Source of the DNA: Xanthomonas sp. 3793
Lineage (GTDB): Bacteria; Pseudomonadota; Gammaproteobacteria; Xanthomonadales; Xanthomonadaceae
Direction of reading: 5' to 3'
Assembly (NCBI RefSeq): GCF_024806835.1
Contig: NZ_JANTYU010000004.1
Coordinates: 558,001 to 622,000 of the forward strand
DNA: 64,000 nt
Position numbers and translations under genes: made by a program. Below the pieces are notes generated by a model. That model was not told where the DNA came from. It did not search any database and was given only the letters and a program-made list of their open reading frames with translations. Shown here piece by piece: positions 43,398 to 54,032 of this stretch (within the stretch, counting starts at the first letter, position 1; each line of letters begins with the position of its first letter).

Positions 43398-44024
43398 ATG
43401 AGCGAACCTCTGAGCGAGCCTTTGATACTTGGCGTGATTGCTGCGATTGCGGCGTTGTTGGGCTCACTTGTTGGGGCAAGCATTCCCACCACACTTTCCT
43501 GGTGGATTCATTACCAACAGCGAGAATCTGACATTGGCTATCTAGCTGTGACAGTTGGAGCCATCCTCGATCGTTACATCAGCGGCTGTATTGATGTCAT
43601 GTATGACGATGGCATGCCGGACGCCGATGGCGAAACAGTACCAAGGGTTTCCTCACCCAGGTTGGAACTCTCTGCGCTAAACGTGAACTGGCGCTCTATC
43701 CCGGTCACTTTGCTAGATCGCATCTTTGCGATCCCAAATGCTCAACTATTGGCCCAAGATCGACTAGCCTGGGAGGCTGAATTCAGCGACTACCCAATTC
43801 TTGTGCGACAGATCGAGTACGGAAAGCTAGCGGAGAAGACTTTAAACGTAGTCAATGCACTGCGAAAGCATGCATTACTGCCAACCAGTCCGGAAGGCCG
43901 GCTCGATTACTCGGGAATGATCGAACAACACTTACCCAAGCTGGTCAAGAGACAACAAGAAATCGAGCAACAGCAGTGGACTCCGATCTTCCAACAGGAT
44001 GAAGCCGCCCCAGAGGACGGCTAA
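43398..44024 (+). CDS. hypothetical membrane-anchored protein (208 aa)
   Basis: The protein has one N-terminal transmembrane helix (ILGVIAAIAALLGSLVGASI) and a soluble domain rich in helices (EKTLNVVNALRKHALLPTSP), ending in QQQ-rich and acidic residues. It is the last gene of the toxin-linked set. Codon bias is weaker than core genes. Function unknown; a membrane-associated immunity or sensor protein is possible. Confidence 0.58.
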   Translation: MSEPLSEPLILGVIAAIAALLGSLVGASIPTTLSWWIHYQQRESDIGYLAVTVGAILDRYISGCIDVMYDDGMPDADGETVPRVSSPRLELSALNVNWRSIPVTLLDRIFAIPNAQLLAQDRLAWEAEFSDYPILVRQIEYGKLAEKTLNVVNALRKHALLPTSPEGRLDYSGMIEQHLPKLVKRQQEIEQQQWTPIFQQDEAAPEDG

Positions 44025-44050
44025 CAGCATTAATTCCTTTTTTGCACCGA

Positions 44051-44374
44051 TTACAACTGACCAATCCGGCTCTTGGTGACCTCTGCATAGTGCTCAGTCT
44101 TCTCTACCCCGGTCCAGCAATAGCCTTCTAACTCCGCTGCTACCAACGTGGTGCCACTACCGGCGAACGGATCAAGCACGCGCCCACCTGACTCACAGAT
44201 CCGCACCAGCTGTCTCATCAACTCGGTCGGCTTACCGGTCAGGTGATGCTTGTCAGCCTTGCGCACCGACTCACGGATGACACCCGGCAGCAATGGTGCA
44301 CGGCGATCCAGCGGCATGTTGCCCTTGCTGCCCCACACGATGTATTCGGCCTGGTTCCGTAGCCCGAAGGGGTC
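44051..44374 (-). pseudogene. C-terminal fragment of a DNA methyltransferase
   Basis: The minus-strand frame reads FGLRNQAEYIVWGSKGNMPL, KADKHHLTGKPTELMRQLV and GGRVLDPFAGSGTTLVAAEL. This is the C-terminal half of a beta-class N4/N6-adenine DNA methyltransferase with the SAM-binding FAGSGTT motif. The catalytic (D/N)PPY half is missing, and upstream of about 44374 the frame is unrelated and runs into the tRNA gene. The remnant borders the island end. Confidence 0.75.
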
Positions 44375-44433
44375 AGGTTCACTTCTGAAACTACTAATCC
44401 TCAAACGTGCACAACATCCATCGTGGATGCGCG

Positions 44434-44509
44434 TGGTGGGCCCACCAGGATTCGAACCTGGAACCAAAGGATTATGAGTCCTCTGCTCTAACCGTTGAGC
44501 TATAGGCCC
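44434..44509 (-). tRNA. tRNA with CAU anticodon (Ile2 or Met), CCA encoded
   Basis: The 76-nt gene reads GGGCCTATAGCTCAACGG at its 5' end, has ACTCATAATC as anticodon loop (CAU) and ends TGGGCCCACCA. Acceptor pairing GGGCCTA/TGGGCCC is complete with one G-U. The T arm reads GGTTCCAGGTTCGAATCCT. CAU means either elongator Met or lysidine-modified Ile; the GC-rich anticodon stem favours neither decisively. The 3' end faces the island, the usual attachment point for tyrosine-integrase elements. Confidence 0.95.
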
Positions 44510-44623
44510 TGCTGCACAGCGCTCGCTAGTGCCGCATGCATGCATCGGGCCCATAGGAGTGGGGCAAGTTTACCTGTCTGTCAGCGAGCTTGTCTGCTGC
44601 ATGTCAGGCACACCAACCACGCC

Positions 44624-44872
44624 TCACGCATCGGCCGTCTGTCGTTGCCTGTCGATCAGCAGGCGGCCCGCACGGAAGCCCTGCGCGATGGCGTCCTGAT
44701 AGGTCTCCCAGGTCTGGTGCTGGTCGCTGATGCGCGGCAGCCGCGTGCTGCCGTTGTTGGCATAGACATCGACCCATAGCGTCCACCTGGCCGTCGGTGA
44801 CGCCTGCTCGGCGCGTACGCGGATCTCGTGATCGCGGTAGGTGGTGGTCTCGAAGCGGCTTTGCCTACTCAT
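44624..44872 (-). CDS. conserved hypothetical protein (82 aa)
   Basis: The product starts MSRQSRFETTTYRDHEIRVR and has alternating beta-strand/charged segments (WTLWVDVYANNGSTRLPR, then TYQDAIAQGFRAGRLLID). The pattern resembles small conserved Xanthomonas proteins of unknown function. The ATG at 44872 begins the conserved part; the frame extends further upstream without support. It lies on the core side of the tRNA. Confidence 0.6.
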   Translation of the reverse strand: MSRQSRFETTTYRDHEIRVRAEQASPTARWTLWVDVYANNGSTRLPRISDQHQTWETYQDAIAQGFRAGRLLIDRQRQTADA

Positions 44873-45062
44873 TGGACGGTCTCGTTTCCATTCGGGCACC
44901 AACGTAGAAGTGCCGGTTGGAACATCAGGTGAGATTGGAGGAAACATCCACTTAATAGTGCGGTGCGGTCCGGTTTCGTCGCCGCAACGTGAAGCTGCGT
45001 AGCCTGGCCTGCGCCATTCCCGGCAGCGCATGCGGCAAGCGTCGCCCTACCGGGCCCCACAA

Positions 45063-45094
45063 CGCAACAGCCCCGCATGTGCGGGGCTGTTGCG
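45063..45094. terminator. perfect 15-bp stem-loop after rpoD
   Basis: CGCAACAGCCCCGCA and its exact inverse flank a 2-base loop, about 30 bp beyond the rpoD stop. The T-run is weak, but the stem is long and GC-rich, so it should terminate rpoD transcription or protect its 3' end. Confidence 0.75.
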
Positions 45095-45122
45095 TGATCA
45101 GGTGAGCACGGCGACCGACAAA

Positions 45123-46997
<1,875 letters not shown>

Positions 46998-47105
46998 GAG
47001 TGCTCGCGCCACCGGCTTTGAGATTGGAAAGAGAACCTAGCATTATACCAGCGTGAAGCCCGGTCTGCCGGAATCAAGACGGGACCGCTGGTGGAACTGC
47101 GCTGG

Positions 47106-47546
47106 CTAGGGTCTGAGAAGGAAGGTCACCGGGCCATCGTTGACCAGGTCGACAACCATATGGGCACCGAAGCGCCCGGTTTCCACCCCGCCGCGATGTT
47201 TTTCGCGGCAGATCGCCACCAATTGATTGAACGCCCGTTCAGCCTCCTGCGGCGGCGCGGCGGTACTGAAGCCCGGCCGGTTGCCGGAGCTGGTGTCGGC
47301 CGCGAGCGTGAACTGGCTGACCAGCAGCAGACCGCCGCCGGTATCGGTGAGTGAGCGATTCATCTTGCCGGCGTCGTCGCCGAATACCCGGTAGCTGAGC
47401 AGGCGCTCGGCCAGGCGCCGGATCTGCGCATCGCTGTCGCCGGGCTCCACGCCGACCAGCGCCAGCAGCCCGGGACCGATCTGCCCGACGATCCGCTCAT
47501 CGACGGTGACCGAGGCCCGGGTGACGCGCTGGATCAGGGCGAGCAT
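47106..47546 (-). CDS. dtd: D-aminoacyl-tRNA deacylase
   Basis: The 146-residue enzyme hydrolyses D-aminoacyl-tRNAs. The start [21 protein letters not shown] and the two signature loops, [19 protein letters not shown] and the C-terminal [18 protein letters not shown], with the cross-subunit Gly-cis-Pro of the family, are all visible. It sits about 108 bp from rpoD on the same strand. Confidence 0.96.
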   Translation of the reverse strand: MLALIQRVTRASVTVDERIVGQIGPGLLALVGVEPGDSDAQIRRLAERLLSYRVFGDDAGKMNRSLTDTGGGLLLVSQFTLAADTSSGNRPGFSTAAPPQEAERAFNQLVAICREKHRGGVETGRFGAHMVVDLVNDGPVTFLLRP

Positions 47547-47646
47547 GCAGAGTCCTGGGTAGCAAAGTGTGCCGTGCAGCATGCCCAGCGCTGCCCGCAC
47601 TGTCACCTGCGGGTCTTCGCCGGCCACGCTGTTTAGAATTGCGCGA

Positions 47647-48561
47647 ATGACACCTGATCTTCGCGCTCGCCTGCTCTATGCCACCGCCGCCACCGTGGGC
47701 CGCCTGCCGTGGCCGCTGCTCAAACGCATGGCCGATGCGCTGGCCTGGAGCTGGCGCAAGCTCAACGCGCGCGAAGCCCGCGTGGCACGCCGCAACCTGG
47801 AACTGGCCTACCCGGAATTGCCGGCAGAGCAGCGCGCGCAGTTGCACGCACAGATCCTGCGCTCGACCGCGCGGCAGACGCTGGAAGTGCTGCGAACCTG
47901 GACCCGCCCGCCGGCCGAAAATCTGGCCCGCCTGCAGCGCAATGGCCAGGACCTCTACGACGCGGCGCTGGCCTCCGGGCGTGGCGTGATCGTGGCGGCG
48001 CCGCACTTCGGCAACTGGGAATTGCTCAACCAGTGGCTGTCCGAACGTGGCCCGATCGCCATCGTGTACCGGCCGCCCGAGTCCGAAGCGGTAGACGGGT
48101 TTCTGCAACTGGCGCGCGGCGGCGACAACGTGCGCCAGGTGCGTGCCGAAGGCCCGGCGGTGCGGCAGTTGTTCAAGGTGCTCAAGGACGGTGGCGCGGT
48201 CGGCATCCTGCCCGACCAGCAACCAAAGATGGGCGATGGCGTGTTTGCGCCGTTCTTCGGCATCCCGGCGTTGACCATGACCCTGGTCAACCGACTTGCC
48301 GAGCGCACCGGCGCGATCGTGCTGTACGGCTGGTGCGAGCGCGCCGGTGGCGACCTGCAGTTTGCCTTGCACGTGCAGCCGGCCGACCCAGCGGTGGCCG
48401 ACCCCGACCCGGTGCGCGCGGCCAGCGCACTCAACGCCGGCATCGAACAGATCGCCCGGCGCGACCCGGCGCAGTACCAGTGGACCTACAAGCGCTACAC
48501 GCTGCGCCCGCCGGGCAGCGGCGAGGCCAACCCGTACGCCACCGAGCGGCATCCGCACTGA
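47647..48561 (+). CDS. lipid A biosynthesis acyltransferase-like (LpxL/HtrB type)
   Basis: The 304-residue membrane-associated enzyme has the HX4D-type site in [20 protein letters not shown], a hydrophobic N-terminus and the later [17 protein letters not shown] typical of the LpxL/HtrB/MsbB family. It would add a secondary acyl chain to lipid A from acyl-ACP. The frame is open 26 codons upstream, but ATG 47647 ([11 protein letters not shown]) fits family starts. It is divergent from dtd. Confidence 0.9.
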   Translation: MTPDLRARLLYATAATVGRLPWPLLKRMADALAWSWRKLNAREARVARRNLELAYPELPAEQRAQLHAQILRSTARQTLEVLRTWTRPPAENLARLQRNGQDLYDAALASGRGVIVAAPHFGNWELLNQWLSERGPIAIVYRPPESEAVDGFLQLARGGDNVRQVRAEGPAVRQLFKVLKDGGAVGILPDQQPKMGDGVFAPFFGIPALTMTLVNRLAERTGAIVLYGWCERAGGDLQFALHVQPADPAVADPDPVRAASALNAGIEQIARRDPAQYQWTYKRYTLRPPGSGEANPYATERHPH

Positions 48562-48609
48562 TCGCCACACCGCGCAGGCCTGATCGCGCGCGGCAGCCAG
48601 GTCGGGGCA

Positions 48610-49131
48610 TCAATCGTCGTGCGGGTCTGCAGGCGTCGCCAGAATGCGTTGATAGAACGCCAGATCCAGCCAGCGACCGAACTTGAAGCCGGCCTCGCGC
48701 ACGGTGCCGGCATGGGTGAAGCCGAACTGTTCGTGCAGCGCGATGCTGGCCTGGTTGCTGGCGTCGATGCCACCGACCAGCACGTGCACGCCACGCTGCT
48801 CTGCCGCAGCGATCAGCGCCTGCAGCAATACCCGCCCCAGGCCTTTGCCGCGGTGGTCCTGATGCACATAGATCGAATGCTCGACGCTGTACTTGAACGC
48901 CGGCCAGGCGCGAAAGGTGCCGTAACTGGCAAAGCCCATCAGGGTGCCATCGGCATCTTCGACGCCGATCACCGGAAATCCGCCCGCGCGCTTGGTGGCA
49001 AACCAGCCGACCATGCTCTCCGGCTGACGCGGCCGGTAGTCGTACAACGCGGTCGAGTTGGCGATGGCCTCGTTGAAGATGTCCAGGATCGCGCTGGCGT
49101 GACGCGACTCATTGCAGTCGATAAGGCGCAT
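48610..49131 (-). CDS. GNAT-family N-acetyltransferase (phosphinothricin-type)
   Basis: The 173-residue enzyme has the GNAT acetyl-CoA motif DHRGKGLGRVLLQALI and the family start MRLIDCNESRHASAILDIFN, with YSVEHSIYV and the Asn-x-Ala-Ser-Ile (ASNQASIALHEQFGF) motif of the PAT/MddA group. Members acetylate phosphinothricin, methionine sulfone or related analogues. A long upstream extension in frame is not supported. Confidence 0.9.
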   Translation of the reverse strand: MRLIDCNESRHASAILDIFNEAIANSTALYDYRPRQPESMVGWFATKRAGGFPVIGVEDADGTLMGFASYGTFRAWPAFKYSVEHSIYVHQDHRGKGLGRVLLQALIAAAEQRGVHVLVGGIDASNQASIALHEQFGFTHAGTVREAGFKFGRWLDLAFYQRILATPADPHDD

Positions 49132-49372
49132 GGGGTCTGCTGAACGGAAAGATCGCCTGATTAGAAAGCATTGCCGGGCGCTGAACAACGCGGGCGGCGC
49201 ACAACCAATCGGCGCCTGTGCTGTCACTCAAACGCAGCCACTGGATGCAGCGTTCCACCCGCTGCAGGCAACCGGCCGTTGCCAAGCACGCGACAATGGC
49301 GGCATGCGGCCGGCACTGGCGCGGTGGCGGCCGCCTTGAAGCGGCCGTGGCAATCCCCATCTGGAGTCGTGC

Positions 49373-50506
49373 ATGAGCAGCCCCGTCCCCTCCCCCAGCG
49401 CACAGGCCTTCGGCGATCCGGCAGCCATCCGCTGTGAGCGCGCCGCCTCCGAGTTGCGTGCTGGCCGGCCGGTGCTGCTCACCGCCGCGGGCGGGCAGTC
49501 GCGCGCCGTGCTGGCGCTCGATAGCAGCACGGCGCAGTCGTATGCCGCGTTCGCGCGCGCGGCGCAGGGCCGCCACTATCTGTTCGTCACGCCCACGCGC
49601 GCGCAGGTGCTGGGGCTGACCGCGCCGCAGGGCGCACGCGTCGCGCTGGCCGACTACAGCTACGACCAGCTCGCCGCCCTGGCCTATCTGCGCGACACCC
49701 CGGTGCCGGCGCACTGGGCCGCTGGCGATGCGCTGGATGCCGGCGGCGTGGAGATTGCCCGGCTGGGGCTGCTGCTGCCGGCGCTGCTGGCGGTGGACCT
49801 GCGCGACGTGCACGACCATGCCGCCTTCGCGGGCTGCCAATCGCTGGCGCTGGACGACCTGGGCAGCGGTTGCGCCAAGTCGGCCGCAGCCGGCTACGAG
49901 CTGGTTACCCGCACGCCGGTGCCGCTGCGCGGCCTGGGCATGAGCGAATTCGTGGTGTTCCGTGGCGGCGTCGCGCAGCGCGACCAGGTGGCGATCGTGG
50001 TGGGACAGCCCGACCTGTCGGCCGCGGTGCCGGTGCGCGTGCACTCGTCCTGCCTGACCGGCGACCTGTTCGGCTCGCTCAAGTGCGACTGCGGCGACCA
50101 GCTGCGGCACGGCCTGGCCAAGTTGAAGGACCTGGGCGGCGGCGTGCTGCTGTATCTGGATCAGGAAGGCCGCGGCACCGGCATCGCCGCCAAGATGCGC
50201 GCCTACGGGTATCAACATGCGGGGCTGGATACCATCGATGCCGATGCGCAGCTGGGCTTCGGCCCGGACGAGCGCCGCTACGGCAGCGCGGTGGCGATGT
50301 TGCGCGGCTTGGGGATCGGTCGCATCCGGCTGCTGACCAACAACCCGGCCAAGGCCGAACGCTTGCGCGCCGCCGGGATCGCGGTGGAAGACCGCATCCC
50401 GGTCACCGGCGATATCACCCCCGAAAACGAGCAGTATCTGCGCACCAAGGCCGCGCGCGCCGGGCATGCGCTGGATGTGGATGCGCTGATTCTGGCTGCG
50501 CAGTAA
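49373..50506 (+). CDS. ribA: GTP cyclohydrolase II-type protein with N-terminal extension
   Basis: The 377-residue protein has a C-terminal GTP cyclohydrolase II domain (about 180-370): zinc motif SSCLTGDLFGSLKCDCGDQL, substrate loop QEGRGTGIAAKMRAYG and LLTNNPAKAERL. The first ~175 residues hold the place of a DHBP synthase (RibB) domain but lack its acidic catalytic motifs. It opens the GTP ring for riboflavin synthesis if active. A second, canonical ribBA is expected elsewhere in the genome (inference), so this may be a paralogue. Confidence 0.85.
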   Translation: MSSPVPSPSAQAFGDPAAIRCERAASELRAGRPVLLTAAGGQSRAVLALDSSTAQSYAAFARAAQGRHYLFVTPTRAQVLGLTAPQGARVALADYSYDQLAALAYLRDTPVPAHWAAGDALDAGGVEIARLGLLLPALLAVDLRDVHDHAAFAGCQSLALDDLGSGCAKSAAAGYELVTRTPVPLRGLGMSEFVVFRGGVAQRDQVAIVVGQPDLSAAVPVRVHSSCLTGDLFGSLKCDCGDQLRHGLAKLKDLGGGVLLYLDQEGRGTGIAAKMRAYGYQHAGLDTIDADAQLGFGPDERRYGSAVAMLRGLGIGRIRLLTNNPAKAERLRAAGIAVEDRIPVTGDITPENEQYLRTKAARAGHALDVDALILAAQ

Positions 50507-50863
50507 GCGCGGGCAGCGGGGCTGCCTGATCGACGGCGGCGGCACGCAGGCGCGCTGTGTGGCGTCGGCGCATCCGCTAACGATGCCTGGAGCTGACCAC
50601 TGCGGGGGGCTTCCCGGCCAAGGTTTGGTGTCGACGGCCATCGCTGCGCGCCATCGGCGTGGCCGTCGGTCCGGGTATTCCAATGCGTGGCGCAACCGCG
50701 CGCGGTGATGAAGACCGCCTTCGACCACACAACGTGTCCGCCCAGGCACTGCGGCGACAGCTGTCAGCCGTCCAATCCGGCTCCTCGCGACCCACGGCCA
50801 TGCCGGATGCGTCCTGACCGGGTGCCCGGCTATGCTTGCGCACCGCTTCTGCAGGCCCGCCTC
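50507..50863. other. gap upstream of PH-domain genes
   Basis: About 357 bp. A TATGCT hexamer (50831-50836) could be a -10 for the PH-domain operon. No further feature recognised. Confidence 0.4.
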
Positions 50864-51406
50864 GTGCACGACGCTCCACCGCCGCACCCCGACATCCTGG
50901 TCCGCGCCGCGTCTGCCCAGCCACTGCCCGTGGACCACGCGCACTGGCAGCAATTGCCTCGCCGGGGCGCCTACGTGGCGGCGGTCAACGGCGCACTTGG
51001 CGGTGGCTGTGCCGGCCTGATCGCGGCCGGCGTCACTGTCACCGTGCTGCACGCCTGGCACTACTGGCCGGCGGTGCTGGGGGTGACAGTGGCGATGGCG
51101 GTGCTGTGCGCATGGCTGGCAGTCAAACGGCACCGGCTCACGCTGTGGAAACTCGACCAGCACGGCCTGGCGCTGCAACGCGGGCACCTGTGGCAGAGCG
51201 ACACCCGCGTGCCGATCTCGCGTGTGCAGCACGTGGATCTGCGCCGCGGCCCGATCGAACGCGCCACGCACCTGACCACGCTGGTGGTGCACACCGCCGG
51301 TAGCCGTCTCAACGCGGTAGCGCTGTCCGGGCTGGACCAGGCCGATGCCGAGCATCTGCGCGACCGCCTGGCCCGCCAGCTCGATCACCACGACGACGCG
51401 CTGTGA
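50864..51406 (+). CDS. PH-domain (DUF304) membrane protein, YdbS-like
   Basis: The 180-residue protein starts at a GTG and has an N-terminal proline-rich stretch, two transmembrane helices (about 37-85) and a bacterial PH domain (GLALQRGHLWQSDTRVPISR). It pairs with the larger PH protein downstream, whose GTG start overlaps its stop; the two resemble YdbS/YdbT. The pair is inner-membrane; function unclear, possibly membrane-fluidity or export related. The GTG start is a choice among alternatives. Confidence 0.78.
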   Translation: MHDAPPPHPDILVRAASAQPLPVDHAHWQQLPRRGAYVAAVNGALGGGCAGLIAAGVTVTVLHAWHYWPAVLGVTVAMAVLCAWLAVKRHRLTLWKLDQHGLALQRGHLWQSDTRVPISRVQHVDLRRGPIERATHLTTLVVHTAGSRLNAVALSGLDQADAEHLRDRLARQLDHHDDAL

Positions 51407-52905
51407 GCGCCATCGAACACCCCGGCCACGACGAGCAGCGCCTGCACCCGCTGTCGTGGGTGTTCGTGCTGCTGCAGCAGATCCGCCAGTTCCTGATCCC
51501 GCTGGTCGCCCTGGCCGTGTTCGGCAGCCGCGACGGCAGCCGCGATTTCACCGACCACATCGCCACCGCAGCGGTGATCGCAGTGCTGGTCGCGATTTCG
51601 GTGCTGCGTTACTTCACCTACCGCTATCGGATCGGGCAAGACAGCGTGGCGATCCGCAGCGGCCTGCTGGAGCGCAGCCGGCGCGATATTCCGTTCGCGC
51701 GTATCCACAACGTGGTGGTGCATCAATCGCTGCTGCACCGGCTGGCCGGCGTGGCGGAAGTGCGGCTGGAGTCGGCCGGCGGGCACAAGCCCGAGGCGGA
51801 AATGCGCGTGCTGCGGCTGGACCAGGCCCTGGCGCTGGAAGATCTGATACGGCGCCGCGCCCACCACGTCGATGCGGCGGTGGTGCAGGACGACGACCGC
51901 ACCACCTTGCTGCGCCTGCCGCTGGGCGAAGTGATCCGGCTGGGCCTGATCTCCAACCGCGGCATGGTGGTGGTGGCTGCCAGTTTCGGCGTGATCTACC
52001 AGATGATTCCGCGCCGCGTGGCATCCAGCTTTATCGAGACCAATGGCGAGCTCGCCTACCGCTATGTCAGCCAGGTCCATCCGGGCGCGGCGGTGACCAC
52101 GATCCTGGTGGCGATCGCTGCCATGGCGGTGCTGCTGGCCATGCGTGCGCTGTCGGTGGCCCTGGCGGTGGCGCAATACCACGGCTTTCATCTCAGCGAA
52201 TCGGAGCGACGCCTCACCGTGGAGCGCGGTCTGCTGACGCGGATCCGCAGCAGCGTGGCGCTGCGGCGGATCCAGTCGTGGACGGTGTACGAAAGCCGCC
52301 TGCATCGCCTGTTCGGCCGCCGCCAGCTGCGCGTGGACACCGCCGTGGCCAGCGCCGGCGACAACCGCGACAGCGCGTTGAAGGAGCTGGCACCGATCGC
52401 CGAGCCGCAGCGCTGCGATGCCTTGCTGCAGCATCTGCTGCCCGGCATTGCCTGGCCGCCGGCGCAGTGGCAGGCGATCGCAACGCATTGCTGGTGGCGG
52501 CTGAGCCTGCCGACGCTGCTGATGTTGCTGCCGCTGGTTGCCGGGCTGGCGTGGCAGTTCGGCAGCCAGGCGGCGTGGTTGCTGCTGTGGCTGCCGTGGA
52601 GCGCCTTCAAGGCGCATCGCCAGGTGCAGCGCATGGGCTATGCAGTGGATGCGCGCTACGTGGCGGTGCGCGGCGGCTGGTGGAAGCGCTGGTGGCGACT
52701 GGCCGAACTGGACAAGCTGCAGGCGCTGCAGCTGCAACGCTCGCCGCTGGATCGCCTGACCGGCACCGCCACGCTGTGGCTGGACACCGCCGGTGCCAGC
52801 ACCACCGGCCCGGCGCTGCGCCTGCGCTTTGTGCCATTGGCGCAAGCGCAGGCGCTGCAGACGCAACTGGGCGCCGCACTGGCACGGCGCAAGCTGCGCT
52901 GGTGA
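51403..52905 (+). CDS. PH-domain (DUF304) membrane protein, YdbT-like
   Basis: The 500-residue protein has repeated DUF304/PH modules separated by paired helices: YRIGQDSVAIRSGLLERSRRD in the first, ESERRLTVERGLLTRIRSSV in the second and a third near AVDARYVAVRGGWWKRWWR. It starts with GTG overlapping the previous stop by 4 bp and is probably co-expressed with the smaller PH protein. Inner-membrane location; role unknown. Confidence 0.85.
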   Translation: MSAIEHPGHDEQRLHPLSWVFVLLQQIRQFLIPLVALAVFGSRDGSRDFTDHIATAAVIAVLVAISVLRYFTYRYRIGQDSVAIRSGLLERSRRDIPFARIHNVVVHQSLLHRLAGVAEVRLESAGGHKPEAEMRVLRLDQALALEDLIRRRAHHVDAAVVQDDDRTTLLRLPLGEVIRLGLISNRGMVVVAASFGVIYQMIPRRVASSFIETNGELAYRYVSQVHPGAAVTTILVAIAAMAVLLAMRALSVALAVAQYHGFHLSESERRLTVERGLLTRIRSSVALRRIQSWTVYESRLHRLFGRRQLRVDTAVASAGDNRDSALKELAPIAEPQRCDALLQHLLPGIAWPPAQWQAIATHCWWRLSLPTLLMLLPLVAGLAWQFGSQAAWLLLWLPWSAFKAHRQVQRMGYAVDARYVAVRGGWWKRWWRLAELDKLQALQLQRSPLDRLTGTATLWLDTAGASTTGPALRLRFVPLAQAQALQTQLGAALARRKLRW

Positions 52906-52973
52906 TCGGGAATCGGGATTGGGTGGACGTTGCTGTTGGCAGCGCTATCTCGTCAGCGATCGACCAGCAGCGA

Positions 52974-54029
52974 TCAATGCTGCGCCGGGCCCCAGTATCC
53001 AAGCTCGCGGCGGATCTGAAGGCCTCGCCACAATGCGCCCAGCGGCTTGCGTCGCAGCGTGCCGAGCTTGCCGGCAATGAACGCGTCGGTGGCGGCGATC
53101 ACCCGTTCGGACGAATGCCCGTCGCGATACGGGTGGATCGCATCGGCATAGGCGGCCAGTGCGTTGCGCAACGCGGCATCCGGCGCCAGCGCGCGCGCCA
53201 GCTGCTGCGGCAACTGCGCCGGCTGCTGAAAGTCGAGCATATGCGGCTGCGGCACGCGGTTGCGGAAGGTCACCACCGGTTTGTGCTGCACCACGAACTC
53301 GGAGACGATCGATGAGGTATCGGAGACCAGCACATCGGCCGCACGCTGCGCCGCCACGACCTCTTCGGGCTCGACAAACCGCGCATTGGCACCGGCCAGC
53401 GCGCGATAGCGGTCGAACAGCTCCGGCGCGCATTTGGGATGCAGGGTGAGCAGCCAGTAGTGCGCACCGCGGCCGATATCGGCAGCGATTTCCTCGTACA
53501 ACTCAGGTGCCGCGCTGAGCCGCTCGGTAAAGGTGGAACCGAACAGGATCACCGGCCGCCCGTTGGCGGGCGTACGCAGTGCGGCGCTGTGCCCGCCGTC
53601 ATCGCGGAACACCGGGTCGAGCTTGGGCCAGCCTGTTTCCACCACCGCAAAATGGCCATCGCGCGTCGCCAGCGCACGAAATGGCGCAGTGGTGGCCGGG
53701 CCTTGCGTGCAGTACAGATCGAACAAGCCGCGCACGCGGAAGTGGCCACGATTGTCCTCGCGCTTTTGCACGTTGAAGCCGTGGAAGAGCTGCACCTTGG
53801 CGCCGGAGACAAACGGCGGCACCCAGTTGGCCGCACTGAATACCGCGCGCGGACGCAGCGCCAGCGCCTCGCGCAACCCCACTTCGCGCACGTCCGGCAG
53901 CACCAGCCCGCGCGCGCCGCCCTCGTACCAGGCGGCAACGGTGTCGCCGCGGGCCTGTAATGCCTGCGCCAATGGCGCCAGAATAGGCAACGCGTAACGC
54001 TCCGTTGCGAACAGCAGGTAATCGGCCAT
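52974..54029 (-). CDS. CDP-glycerol glycerophosphotransferase-like protein
   Basis: The 351-residue protein resembles the GT-B-like CDP-glycerol/teichoic-acid transferase family: VQLFHGFNVQKREDNRGHF, ILFGSTFTERLSAAPELYEE, LLTLHPKCAPELFDRYR and the late VLVSDTSSIVSEFVVQHKPV with its catalytic-loop Asp-Ser-Ser pattern. It may transfer glycerol phosphate or another phospho-sugar during surface polysaccharide assembly. AGAGGA lies 6 bp before ATG 54029. Its start is only 3 bp from that of the divergent GT2 gene. Confidence 0.78.
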   Translation of the reverse strand: MADYLLFATERYALPILAPLAQALQARGDTVAAWYEGGARGLVLPDVREVGLREALALRPRAVFSAANWVPPFVSGAKVQLFHGFNVQKREDNRGHFRVRGLFDLYCTQGPATTAPFRALATRDGHFAVVETGWPKLDPVFRDDGGHSAALRTPANGRPVILFGSTFTERLSAAPELYEEIAADIGRGAHYWLLTLHPKCAPELFDRYRALAGANARFVEPEEVVAAQRAADVLVSDTSSIVSEFVVQHKPVVTFRNRVPQPHMLDFQQPAQLPQQLARALAPDAALRNALAAYADAIHPYRDGHSSERVIAATDAFIAGKLGTLRRKPLGALWRGLQIRRELGYWGPAQH

Positions 54030-54032
54030 CAC

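Noticed and set aside
51345-53315. 656-codon frame overlapping the PH-domain genes
   Set aside because: Arg/Ala/Pro-rich shadow of the YdbT-like gene.
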